From Panorpa germanica (taxonomy: Eukaryota > Arthropoda > Insecta > Mecoptera > Panorpidae): a stretch of DNA of 64,000 bases. Below are positions 12,343-23,900 of the stretch, one piece after another (the stretch's first letter is position 1; every line of letters begins with the position of its first letter). The stretch spans positions 186,001-250,000 of the forward strand of contig OY783222.1 of the NCBI GenBank assembly GCA_963678705.1, read 5' to 3'. A program made the translations under genes and the position numbers. Below the pieces are notes generated by a model. The model saw only the letters and a program-made list of their open reading frames with translations, searched no databases and had not been told where the DNA came from.

Positions 12343-15300
12343 AAATATTCCTAATTCACTCGTATATAGAAAAACTATACTTTGTATTAATATTAATAAA
12401 TTATACTTGGGATCCAATTTAAACTTGTTGCAGTATTATATTTTTAGTAGTAGTAAAATTGGGTGAAAGATTGTATACCAGACTAAAATATCAAGAATTA
12501 TATTATAGGGAAATTATTAAGTAAGCATTAAGTAGTAAAGTTAATAATGGGCACTATTTCTAATTCTCACAACCAGCTTCCTCGCAAACCTAATTCAAAA
12601 ATGAAGTAATGTTTTACAATTTTATTATATATTCTTTGTTTCAAACACATTTTTGCGGTTTAGTTTTCATTTTACAATAATAACAGCTCTACATTTCTTA
12701 TATATTAATCTTAAATTCGAGTTGGCGTACGTTTTTTATTTTTTAAATTATGTTTTTTTACTTGGGAAATATTTAATATTATTTCGAAAAATTATCACAA
12801 CTACAATATAATTTCAATTGTAAAAAGAAATATTTTAAAATAAATTAATCGACCGCCAGCGGCCTATAGTTCTCTATGTAAAGTGAAGAGAATTTGTAAT
12901 GAATTAATTATAAAAAAAATTCTTTTAGATTAATATCCTAAATTCATTAAATATGGTTTGTAAATTTGTACCAAAAACTGACTCAAAACTACCGCACGTC
13001 TAAAGTAGAGTCATTTTATTTATTTAACTTATTCTACTGCAATTCAGACGGCAGACGGCCAGAAAATGTACCACTGTACATTTTGTACACAGATTTCTGT
13101 ATCATATGTAAAAGTGTGTAAAAGGAAAGGCACACCAACTACAGTCCGGCTCGGCTCACCTTTTGCGATTCGAATGGCACCTGCTTTATATTAGAGTAGA
13201 GTAATAACAAATTTATTGTAGTTTACGAGCCAATTCTTATAACAATTATTTTATCATTTTTGTATAGACTCTCTAGTGTATATAATAAAATAAATAACAT
13301 TAAATATTTCCCAAATAATTACGATATATTTTATCTTACATGTTATTTTATTTTATTACAGTTTATATTTAATAGTATTGCGTTATTGCTAATTATCTAA
13401 CAAGCTTAAACAATACACTGCCTCCGTCGCGTTTGAACCACAAATGGGTTAAAATATCATTCCTTTTTATTTTTTATGTATTTAAATTTTTTTTATATAT
13501 ATTTAACGCACTAATATACGTTGTGCTTAATTATTGCACATATAGTTCGTTTCGATGTTAACAACTATTATATATTATCTTATTAGAAACATAACTATAT
13601 TATATAATAGCACCAACTCTAAATTCGCATGAGTGTTGTAAGTCAGATTGAGCAAATTTACTTTAACAAAATACATCGATATTGCTAAGTGCAATGAACG
13701 TAAAGGACACATACTAGTTTAATCAACAAAAATCTGAAGAATAATTTAAATAGACCTTTGACTGTACTACCCCATTAAACATGATACATATCAACTATGT
13801 AAATTTTATTTGGCTGCAACTTACATATTAGCGTACTCACACAAGAATCATTTATAATTACGAAGGTGGTTACTTTAATTTAAACCGGAATAAATCTAAT
13901 CTTTTTTAAAATACGGAAACTTATCTGTAAGTGCAGAAGTGTTACGAAATAAATCTCTTACAACATATTTAGTATTTAATCATTAAGTATTATTAAAAAA
14001 GGTTTACAATAAACAACATTAATATGTAGAACAGAATGTGAACCTGAAAGTAATACTTCGTAGGGCTGAAGCACTGTTTTAAAGAGCATTTATGTACGTT
14101 TGCTCAATCTGAATCCATCCGCAATATCCTGATGCAACTATAAGTTGATTTTTATTAACAATCTCTAAAAAATATAACATGGCTTATAACAAATTACTGA
14201 TTGAAAGTGTTAGGTCAAATGATGCATGAGTATTTAATTTAAACAAAAAATTATACCATAGAATATTTTTGTACCTTTATAAAGAATATAAATGTATATT
14301 TTTTACTATGTGTTTAGTTAGATGCTATTATTATTTTATGCCACATATTTGTTTGTTTCCTACATTTAAATTGATATGGAAGAATTATTTTTAATATACA
14401 TAAGTATGAAAACATAAAATTATACCATACATATTAAATGGAAAACTTAATCTTAAATACTGTCAGTAATAATATTAAATTGAAATATTTATATAAAATT
14501 TAGTTTAAAATATTAAATTAACAATTGTTATTAATAAGTACTAATTTCTAATATTTATTGCGAAACATAAAAGCTGTCAATTTGATTGATCTGTACGTGG
14601 GAATTAATATTTGTCTTGTTTTAGTTTTTCTTTTAGAAGAACAGTCCCAGACAAATGTATACATCACGTTTAAGCAATATCTAGTAAATGATGCAGTGTT
14701 ACTTTGAGAGAAATAACGGTACTTCGTAAATATAGAAAAACCAACACGTACGTATACATAAGTTTGTCGCAATTATTTATAAATCCTTGCAAATAACGAA
14801 ATCATACATAAAACATAAAATAGCAAAGAAAAATTATATTTTATTTTATCTCACACAACTAATGACTAGGACTTCCTAAAATTCAATCTAAGTTATTTCA
14901 AAAAGTCAAATATTTATTATTTGTTTTATAAAAAGTCTTCAGTTCGAGATTATATTAGTAATCAGTTGAATTAAACTAAAACATCTATGAGATTTATAAA
15001 GTTAAAAAATGTAAAAATTGTGCATGTTTAAAATTACACGATACATATCGAAACGTAAATAATACTTAATAAATAAATTACACCAAAACTTATATTTCTA
15101 TATTCAGGTAATTCGAATGTCTGTATTAAACAAAAAGACAATGGAAGAAATAACCAGATCGATAACAATATTGTTAATTACGTTAAACCAGTGTCCCGTT
15201 AAACACAAAAGGTACCAAAAGCACCATCCCCATCCGAACAAAACTCTACAATGCAAAGACACGGGAAGTTTGGGGAGAGTCACAAATACGTTTTGTACTT

Positions 15301-15381
15301 AGCGGGATAAAACACGCATTGCAGCACTAAACCCGTAGTGCCACTTTATTATGCATTCAAATTCAATTTATGTTACTGTAT
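12343..15381. other. Gene-free AT-rich stretch; probably includes the Homer 3' UTR at its right side
   Basis: About 3 kb without a supportable coding region lie between the 3' ends of two convergent genes. The right part may be 3' UTR of Homer on the minus strand. The small frames at 14548-14772 (minus) and 15117-15302 (plus) have no homology I can recognise. No tRNA or clear mobile element was seen. Confidence 0.5.
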
Positions 15382-16059
15382 TTATTTATCTAATTTATTG
15401 GCACTACTATTTTGTATTTTTTTCAACGGACGCGTAGCTAATAATAACGGAAGGCCCGTTTTTAATTCAGTGCCATTTTGAAATTTATTTAATGATTTAA
15501 TCACATTTGGTGGTAATACACGAAAACTATTTGACCTTGATGGAAAACTTTTATTAACTTTATCATTATCAATACTATGAGCACTTTCAACGTTTATATC
15601 CTTATCTACATCTAAACTTAGATCCGGGTTTTTGTCATTTAACGTATTGCTTGTACTCTTTTGACGTAGCCACCCTTCTTTCGACGTACTGGAATTTACA
15701 TCAATTATTTTACATTTATTGGTAATAATATCACTTAAAACAAGCCCCTCTCCTTTACGTAGCCCATCCACTCTCGGTGATGGTGCAACAATACTATTAA
15801 TATCAGTTTTTTCATATTCGTTTAGACTTATTACTCTATTTATATTATACGACTCTTTACCATCCCTTATCAATTGTTCAATTAATTCCGCTTCCTCAGA
15901 AGTATTCTGTAATTTTACATTGATACTACTTACATGTTTTAGACCTAGTTCTGTTGATTTCACTACAGCTTCAAACTTTTCATTACATTCTGTCCATTTA
16001 GCAAGTAGTTCCTCTTCCGCTTGTGTGGTACTTTTGGGCCACACCCCTTCGGCCGTCTC
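15382..16059 (-). CDS. In-frame 225-codon extension after the Homer stop codon (readthrough candidate)
   Basis: Immediately after TGA 16060-16062, the same frame runs 225 codons to a stop at 15382-15384. Nothing in this AT-rich DNA would keep a frame open that long by chance. The extension has no ATG-encoded methionine, so it cannot be an independent ATG-initiated gene. Its first ~70 residues are Glu/Lys/Leu-rich (QAEEELLAKWTECNEKFEAV; EEAELIEQLIRDG) and look like more coiled coil. The rest is polar, Ser/Asn/Asp-rich and ends NSSANKLDK. Either a fraction of ribosomes read TGA-G, giving a 622-residue form, or splicing bypasses the stop. A possible bypass acceptor is ...TTGAGAG|ACG, in phase with exon 6 but with a weak pyrimidine tract. 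A genome error or recent nonsense mutation is the alternative. Confidence 0.6.
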   Translation of the reverse strand, partial: ETAEGVWPKSTTQAEEELLAKWTECNEKFEAVVKSTELGLKHVSSINVKLQNTSEEAELIEQLIRDGKESYNINRVISLNEYEKTDINSIVAPSPRVDGLRKGEGLVLSDIITNKCKIIDVNSSTSKEGWLRQKSTSNTLNDKNPDLSLDVDKDINVESAHSIDNDKVNKSFPSRSNSFRVLPPNVIKSLNKFQNGTELKTGLPLLLATRPLKKIQNSSANKLDK

Positions 16060-18559
16060 TCAAGTTTGCAATGCAGTTGTTACCTCTCTATGAATGATGG
16101 CTAAATCGTTCAATTGTTGCGCCAACTGGTTATTGAGAGTAACAAGGACTTGACGCTGTGAATCATGCGCCGACATAGTCATGTCCAGCTGATTTTGTGC
16201 TATTTTCAAGGCTTGCTGCAGCTCCGCGTTCTCTTTTTGCAACACTAACTGTAAATAGAGAATAAGAAATAGTCTGTCTTATAGACGTTACAAGTAAATA
16301 ATTAAGTGTAAATAAGAAGTATTGTTACTGCACGAAACATTACTTGCTGCTCAGTTATTTTAGGTGCGGACTGCAATGCTCTAATTTCGTCATTCCGCGC
16401 GACCAACTCTCCTTCAAGAGCCTCCACTCGGTGCCTTAATGAAGAGATTTCTTTTCTCAGTTCATCAGCAATATCGCCACCTCCTGTATATCACATAATT
16501 TATTACAACGTAGAATATTAAATATAAAACATATGTTACATAAAATAATGAAATCATTTCCGCTCTGTTATATTACCTAGGTCATGTTATATTACCTTTG
16601 GAGTTCTCCAGGTCTTGTTGATACTTAAGTTTAATGCGTTGATTTTCCTCTTTATAGCTGTGCAGTTGACGCTTCCATTCATCTACATTTGCAGTAGATT
16701 CTTGCAAAGCGCTTGTAAGCCTCACATTATTGTTCTTTAACGTTGATAATTCAATTTCCCATTTTTTGGCATTTGCTGAACTGAAATAGTAATATGATTA
16801 TTAAAGATTCTTTAAATTCTAATTATAAATTTTACAATTTGCTAGACCTACCTTTGTGCTAGAGCTAATTTTAGTCTATCGTTCTCATATTTGAGTTGTG
16901 TATCCGCTGAGTTATGACTGGGGCCCCCTTTATCGTTGGTCTTATGACTTGGACTCTCACTTTGAAGTGCAGACACGGAATGACTCCGTTGATGCGTCAT
17001 CGGTTCATCTGGTTCAGTCTTAATGTTAGTTTGTTGCGGTGCTGGAGGCATCATTGAACTATTTGGGGGTTCTATCAAGTTTTCTTGAGGTTCAGACGGC
17101 CCCAGTGCTGCTCTGGAACTAACAGGACTGGCATTTGCGCTAGTAACAGGAGTTACTGCAGAGCTACCATTAGCATTTACTTTTGCAACTGCTGACCGAG
17201 TAGCTTCTTTTACTTCTTGGAACTTTTCTATAAACTGAATTGTTGGGATTGAGAATTAGTTACAAAAATAATTAATTTATTTAAATATAAACACTGTCAT
17301 ATGTGGTTGTGTCCTGGAGGTCTATTAATTTTCAGAAATTAACTTACCTTTCCGAGTTCTGCCTCTGAAGAAAATCCTAAGCCGTAAACTGTATTTGCCC
17401 TTACATCAGACCACTGTCCAAACTTTTGAGAAGTTTTTGTGAAGGACATATTTGGGGTTATTGTACTATTTATAACAGCCTAAAAATTATATTACAACAT
17501 TATAAAACAAATAATGATTATTTTTGTTGTAATTGCACGTTTATATTTTATTTTATAATTTACCTTACTACCCTCTACGCTGATAATTCTATACAGAGAC
17601 CTAGAGGAATCATAAAAGAAAGACACAGAAACAGCTGAGGTTGAAGCCGACATCCACGATCGTTTTGTTTTGGGGTCGATGTGGAAGACGTGTGCCTTAC
17701 ACGTAAAAATCGGCTGCTCCCTGTAAAATAATCATATCATTAATTGTGTGTGAAAAATAAGACTAAATATTGTTTATTACTGTTACATTTTTCAATAGTT
17801 TCATGTGTTTATAAACTACTTGTGTTGGAAGTGATTTTAAATAATGTAAGTAAGTTTCTTTTATTTTAACCTAACAAAATATTATTTCATAACTGCCAAT
17901 TAACTAATAATCGATCAATAAATCTTAACAGTAATTCTAATCTAGCTAGTAAATAAGACAATTATGATATCATAATTAAGGAATAATAAATTCCTTTAAT
18001 ATGTAATCTATAAAACTGTTTATGATAGTATTAACTTATTTAATATTTTCAGTGGAAATAGAAAACTGTAAACCGCAGAATGTTCTAACCAAACTCTTTT
18101 ATTGTATTTATATCTAGATAGAAATATTGATCATAAATACTACAACTGTATATTTATTACAGATAGTAGTTTTTAATTTGAAAATATTACAAAAATTAAT
18201 TGTTTATAACAAAGGTTTAACCAATGTAATTATAAATGAAATAATAATTTGTTAGGTCTCATTTATTTTATATTCATAATAACAAAATGTAAAAAATTCA
18301 ACGGTAATACTAAAGCATTTTAATAAAAATATAATTTTATTCCGGATATGAATAATTGAAACCAATATTAATAATTAACAAATCTCGTACGTATAATAAT
18401 ATATATATACATATATATATATAAAACTTAGAAACACCTTTTTCGAGAGGTCACTGACAGTGTTTCAAAAGTATATAAATATATCAATAATTAGATCAAT
18501 TAATGATAAAATTATATTTAAAATGTATTTGTTTATATTATTTAATACACTTACCCCAT
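16060..18559 (-). CDS. homer: Homer scaffold protein, 7 exons, 396 aa
   Basis: Exons in transcript order are 18555-18559, 17564-17720, 17348-17479, 16852-17234, 16596-16780, 16344-16483 and 16060-16248 (1191 nt, 397 codons with TGA). The first coding exon is only 5 nt (ATGGG), as is usual for Homer genes. The N-terminal EVH1 domain (about residues 1-112) begins [19 protein letters not shown]. It has Phe14, Trp24, Phe74 and Phe90 at the positions that hold proline-rich PPXXF ligands such as mGluR, IP3R and Shank. A Ser/Pro/Asn linker (about 113-225) leads into a long coiled coil (about 226-396) that drives multimerisation. It scaffolds postsynaptic and calcium-signalling complexes. Length equals the fly protein. 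The frame stays open for 225 codons after the TGA (see the separate entry). Confidence 0.95.
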
Positions 18560-18882
18560 TGTTTCTTTTCCTGACGTCATTTATCACGCGAAAATTATAA
18601 ACAAATTTTTAATAATTCCATCACTCAGATCTGTCACAAACGCCATTAGGCATGTAGTTCGTTAAATGGACGAGTAGAATGGACTAAATGAGCAGCACAG
18701 ACTATCATATTATGTGGTGGGACATTCAAAATAAATAATTGAAATATCTGCGTCTGATAAATGTTATAAATAAATATAAGAAGATAATAAAATTCGCGCA
18801 ACGAGTATTCACAAAGTTAAAACGATGCTAAATATTTTATACCAAATATAAACTCATTTCTGAAAGTAGATTTCTTGTAAAA
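18560..18882. promoter_or_regulatory. Homer upstream region
   Basis: This sequence lies upstream of the 5-nt first coding exon and probably contains the Homer 5' UTR and promoter. A TGACGTCA octamer (cAMP-response-element type, a perfect palindrome) lies at 18573-18580, about 14 bp upstream of the ATG. That is close enough to be 5' UTR rather than promoter. No other element was recognised. Confidence 0.35.
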
Positions 18883-19100
18883 TATGGTTGAAGTTACGAG
18901 AGTTCGGCGGTGACTCATATTTAAAACAAGTTGTGGGGTATAAACTGCTGATATAACTAAAAAGCACTGACTCATTTATTTTTCTATAATGTGTATAGAA
19001 ACGAATAAGACGAAATTCATTATCGTATTATAGATTTATACCGCTCTTATAACCTCTTTTAAGTATAAGTCACCGCTGATCTATCGTGATTTTGACTATA
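18883..19100. mobile_element. 218-bp MITE, copy 1
   Basis: Ends are imperfect inverted repeats of about 40 bp (left TATGGTTGAAGTTACGAGAG..., right end the reverse complement of TATAGTCAAAATCACGATAG...). A second copy of the same length lies at 46988-47205. There is no coding capacity. TA-flanked ends suggest a Tc1/mariner-type non-autonomous element, but the superfamily is an inference. Confidence 0.75.
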
Positions 19101-19287
19101 CCACTGGATTAAAAAAATGCTGGCACTGCTTCTAAGATCTATACTAAGATTTAGGTATTTTAAAGTTAACTTAATAAAATTTTCTACGGTGTTTTTATAG
19201 TGTCGAGACCTCATATAAGTAACTACACCATCGTCTAATCTAATCGAGCCTGTCAGAAAAAGCGTGAGGTCCAGAGAAACTAATATT

Positions 19288-19455
19288 TTTTAACCGCTGA
19301 GTCCACAGCAGACTTGTGCTTGCTTTAGTCCACTAGGCCATTAGAGTCAATTAAAAATTTTTAAAATTAAGACATTTAATGCACACACTAGAAAGCAAAG
19401 TGTTATTTGTGTTGCAGCAATTTAGGGGCAAACTTTTACACTTTTTCGTGTGAAG
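19288..19455 (+). repeat. Flank module C, plus orientation (truncated)
   Basis: The module runs from CCGCTGAGTCCACAGCAGAC through GTGTTATTTGTGTTGCAGCA to ACACTTTTTCGTG. It recurs inverted at about 20045-20290 and in plus orientation at about 32815-33020 and 33180-33395. This copy lacks most of the tRNA-like part. Confidence 0.7.
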
Positions 19456-19646
19456 GAAACGAACATTGTAATAATTACATTGGTTGGAACCTGATTTATT
19501 CCCACAAGTAACGGTATGTGGACTACACGGCTGCCTAAAACGCGTAATAATACATTTATGTTTTGCACGGAACAAACACACAAACCTTTATTACATACTA
19601 AGTGTTAATATATATTTATATACAATAAAATATATTGCAAATTTTT

Positions 19647-20044
19647 TGATGCAGATATGTACCTTATATTTTAAAACAAAGAACTGATTCATTACATTTT
19701 AAATAGCTATGCGGGCCTGGCATTTATGCGACCTTTTCTAAATTCATGGACATTTTTTTAAATTTTACTTTTATTAATTTCTTAAATTTGTTTACGCAGT
19801 TATATCTGGCACACGTTAAGAAGGCGAACTGTGTCAACAAATTTAAAATATTATATATCATATATTTATAATATTAATATAAAATATACAAATATGACAG
19901 AGTGACGGTGCTTATGATGAACATTTAAATGCTTTATCGACCCGTTTTAATTAATGTTCTCATGTTATCAAATCATGCTCATGTTTTTTCTCATATTCTC
20001 ATCAAAGCATGTTCTTCTTGTCTTGAAAACAACATATCTTTATT
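19647..20044 (+). repeat. Outlying satellite monomers (one A-like, one B-like), left edge
   Basis: An A-like monomer (TGATGCAGATATGTACC... AAGAACTGATTCATT) is followed by a B-like monomer starting GCAGTTATATCTGGCACACG at about 19796. Both are more diverged than units in the main array and are cut off from it by the inverted C module. Confidence 0.65.
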
Positions 20045-20290
20045 AGGGAAAAATAACACAAAAAAGTGTAAAAGTTTACCCCTGAATTGCTGCAACACAA
20101 GTAACACTTTGCTTTTTAGTATGTTGCAGAGATGTGTGTGCATTAAATGTCTTAATTTTAAAGTTTTTTAATTGACTCTAATGGCCTAGTGGGCTAAACC
20201 AAACACAAGTCTGCTGTGGACTCAGCGGCTGGACCATTGCTTTTGCAAGTACGAGTCCTAGGGTTCAAGTCGTTTGGATTTTTAATCTCT
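20045..20290 (-). repeat. Flank module C, inverted, with tRNA-like segment
   Basis: This is the reverse complement of the module seen at 19288 and 32815. At 20205-20280 the plus strand carries pol III-like promoter elements: TGGACTCAGCGG (A-box-like) and GGGTTCAAGTCG (B-box-like), about 45 bp apart. A tRNA-derived SINE head is the most likely origin. If transcribed, it would read rightward into the satellite array. Confidence 0.55.
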
Positions 20291-20379
20291 TTTGCATGTA
20301 CTTGCATGTTGCATATACTATATATTGTTCTTTCTTTATTTTATCAATGTAATATAATAATTTCTACGTATAAATTAAC

Positions 20380-20957
20380 GCAGTTATATCCGGCTCACGT
20401 TAAGAAGGCGAACTGTGTTAACAAATTTGAAATGTTTTAATTTTTGTAGATTTTATAAGGGGTTTTTAAAATTCATAGACTTTTTTTTAAAACTTATTTT
20501 TATTAATTTCTTAAAAAAATTTATGCAGTTATATCCGCTACAGGTTAAGAAGGCGAACTGTGTTAACAAATTTGAAATATTTTAATTTTTGTAGATTTTA
20601 TAAGGGGTTTTTAAAATTCATGGACATTTTTTTAAAACTTACTTTTATTATTTTCTTAAATATGTTTCTGCAGTTATATCCGCTACACGTTAAGAAGGCG
20701 AACTGTGTCAACAAATTTAAAATATTTTAATTTTTGTGGATTTTATAAGGGGTTTTTAAAATTCATGGACTTTTTCTTAAAACTTATTTTATTGATTTCT
20801 TAAATTTTTTACACAGTTATATCCGCTACACGTTAAGAAGGCGAACTGTGTCAACAAATTTGAAATATTTTAATTTTTGTAGATTTTATAAGGGGTTTTT
20901 AAAATTCATGGACTTCTTTTTAAAACTTACTTATATTAATTTCTTAAATTTTGCAAT
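20380..20957 (+). repeat. Type B satellite monomers (4 tandem units, about 145 bp)
   Basis: Units start at GCAGTTATATCC (20380, 20525, 20670) and its variant ACAGTTATATCC (20813). Each contains AAGAAGGCGAACTGTGT, AGATTTTATAAGGGGTTTTT and AAAATTCATGGAC. They are homologous to the type A monomers of the main array and appear again in reverse orientation at about 32085-32575. Confidence 0.85.
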
Positions 20958-23900
20958 GCAATTATGTTCGTTATAATTTATAATGAAGAACTGCATCATT
21001 AAATTTTAAAAATCTAAGCGTGTCTCGTTTTTATGCGACTTTTAAAAAATCCATGGACATTTTTTTTTTAAATCTTTTTTTCGATTTTCTTGAAATATTT
21101 TGATGCAGTTATGTTTCTTGTAATTTGTAATAAAGAACTGCATCATTAGATTTTAAAAATCAAGCGTGTCTCGTTTTTATGCGACTTTTAAAAAATCCAT
21201 GGACATTTTTTTTTAAAATCTTTTTTTCGATTTTCTTGAAATATTTTGATGCAGTTATGTTCCTTGTAATTTATAATAAAGAACTGCATCATTAGATTTT
21301 AAAAATCTAAGCGTGTCTCGTTTTTATGCGACTTTTAAAAAATCCATGGACATTTTTTTTTTAAATCTTTTTTTCGATTTTTCTTGAAATATTTTGATGC
21401 AGTTATGTTCCTTGTAATTTATAATAAAGAACTGCATCATTAGATTTTAAAAATCTACGCGTGTCTCGTTTTTATGCGACTTTTAAAAAATCCATGGACA
21501 TTTTTTTTTTAAATCTTTTTTTCGATTTTCTTGAAATATTTTGATGCAGTTATGTTTCTTGTAATTTATAATAAAGAACTGCATCATTAGATTTTAAAAA
21601 TCTACGCGTGTCTCGTTTTTATGCGACTTTTAAAAAATCCATGGACATTTTTTTTTTAAATCTTTTTTTCGATTTTCTTGAATTATTTTGATGCAGTTAT
21701 GTTCCTTGTAATTTATAATAAAGAACTGCATCATTAGATTTTAAAAATCTAAGCGTGTCTCGTTTTTATGCGACTTTTAAAAAATCCATGGACATTTTTT
21801 TTTTAAATCTTTTTTTCGATTTTCTTGAAATATTTTGATGCAGTTATGTTCCTTGTAATTTATAATAAAGAACTGCATCATTAGATTTTAAAAATCTAAG
21901 CGTGTCTCGTTTTTATGCGACTTTTAAAAAATCCATGGACATTTTTTTTAAATTTTTTTTTTCGATTTTCTTGAAATATTTTGATGCAGTTATGTTCCTT
22001 GTAATTTATAATAAAGAACTGCATCATTAGATTTTAAAAATCTAAGCGTGTCTCGTTTTTATGCGACTTTTAAAAAATCCATGGACATTTTTTTTTTAAA
22101 TCTTTTTTTCGATTTTCTTGAAATATTTTGATGCAGTTATGTTCCTTGTAATTTATAATAAAGAACTGCATCATTAGATTTTAAAAATCTAAGCGTGTCT
22201 CGTTTTTATGCGACTTTTAAAAAATCCATGGACATTTTTTTTAAATTTTTTTTTTCGATTTTCTTGAAATATTTTGATGCAGTTATGTTCCTTGTAATTT
22301 ATAATAAAAAACTGCATCATTAGATTTTAAATATCTAAGCGTTTCTGGCTTTTATGCGACTTTTAAAAAATCCATGGACATTTTTTTTTTAAATCTTTTT
22401 TTCGATTTTCTTGAATTATTTTGATGCAGTTATGTTCCTTGTAATTTATAATAAAGAACTGCATCATTAGATTTTAAAAATCTAAGCGTGTCTCGTTTTT
22501 ATGCGACTTTTAAAAAATCCATGGACATTTTTTTTTTAAATCTTTTTTTCGATTTTCTTGAAATATTTTGATGCAGTTATGTTCCTTGTAATTTATAATA
22601 AAGAACTGCATCATTAGATTTTAAAAATCTAAGCGTGTCTCGTTTTTATGCGACTTTTAAAAAATCCATGGACATTTTTTTTAAATTTTTTTTTTCGATT
22701 TTCTTGAAATATTTTGATGCAGTTATGTTCCTTGTAATTTATAATAAAGAACTGCATCATTAGATTTTAAAAATCTAAGCGTGTCTCGTTTTTATGCGAC
22801 TTTTAAAAAATCCATGGACATTTTTTTTTTAAATCTTTTTTTCGATTTTCTTGAAATATTTTGATGCAGTTATGTTCCTTGTAATTTATAATAAAGAACT
22901 GCATCATTAGATTTTAAAAATCTAAGCGTGTCTCGTTTTTATGCGACTTTTAAAAAATCCATGGACATTTTTTTTAAATTTTTTTTTTCGATTTTCTTGA
23001 AATATTTTGATGCAGTTATGTTCCTTGTAATTTATAATAAAAAACTGCATCATTAGATTTTAAATATCTAAGCGTTTCTGGCTTTTATGCGACTTTTAAA
23101 AAATCCATGGACATTTTTTTTTTAAATCTTTTTTTCGATTTTCTTGAAATATTTTGATGCAGTTATGTTCCTTGTAATTTATAATAAAGAACTGCATCAT
23201 TAGATTTTAAAAATCTACGCGTGTCTCGTTTTTATGCGACTTTTAAAAAATCCATGGACATTTTTTTTTTAAATCTTTTTTTCGATTTTCTTGAAATATT
23301 TTGATGCAGTTATGTTCCTTGTAATTTATAATAAAGAACTGCATCATTAGATTTTAAAAATCTAAGCGTGTCTCGTTTTTATGCGACTTTTAAAAAATCC
23401 ATGGACATTTTTTTTTTAAATCTTTTTTTCGATTTTCTTGAAATATTTTGATGCAGTTATGTTCCTTGTAATTTATAATAAAGAACTGCATCATTAGATT
23501 TTAAAAATCTAAGCGTGTCTCGTTTTTATGCGACTTTTAAAAAATCCATGGACATTTTTTTTAAATTTTTTTTTTCGATTTTCTTGAAATATTTTGATGC
23601 AGTTATGTTCCTTGTAATTTATAATAAAAAACTGCATCATTAGATTTTAAATATCTAAGCGTTTCTGGCTTTTATGCGACTTTTAAAAAATCCATGGACA
23701 TTTTTTTTTTAAATCTTTTTTTCGATTTTCTTGAAATATTTTGATGCAGTTATGTTCCTTGTAATTTATAATAAATAACTGCATCATTAGATTTTAAAAA
23801 TCTAAGCGTGTCTCGTTTTTATGCGACTTTTAAAAAATCCATGGACATTTTTTTTTTAAATCTTTTTTTCGATTTTCTTGAAATATTTTGATGCAGTTAT

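Noticed and set aside
16033-16085. A 27-bp intron removing the Homer stop (GTAACA...GAGAG)
   Set aside because: In frame on paper, but far too short for spliceosomal removal.
20128-20140. CAGAGATGTG as a hAT transposon end
   Set aside because: It lies inside module C and has no partner end nearby.
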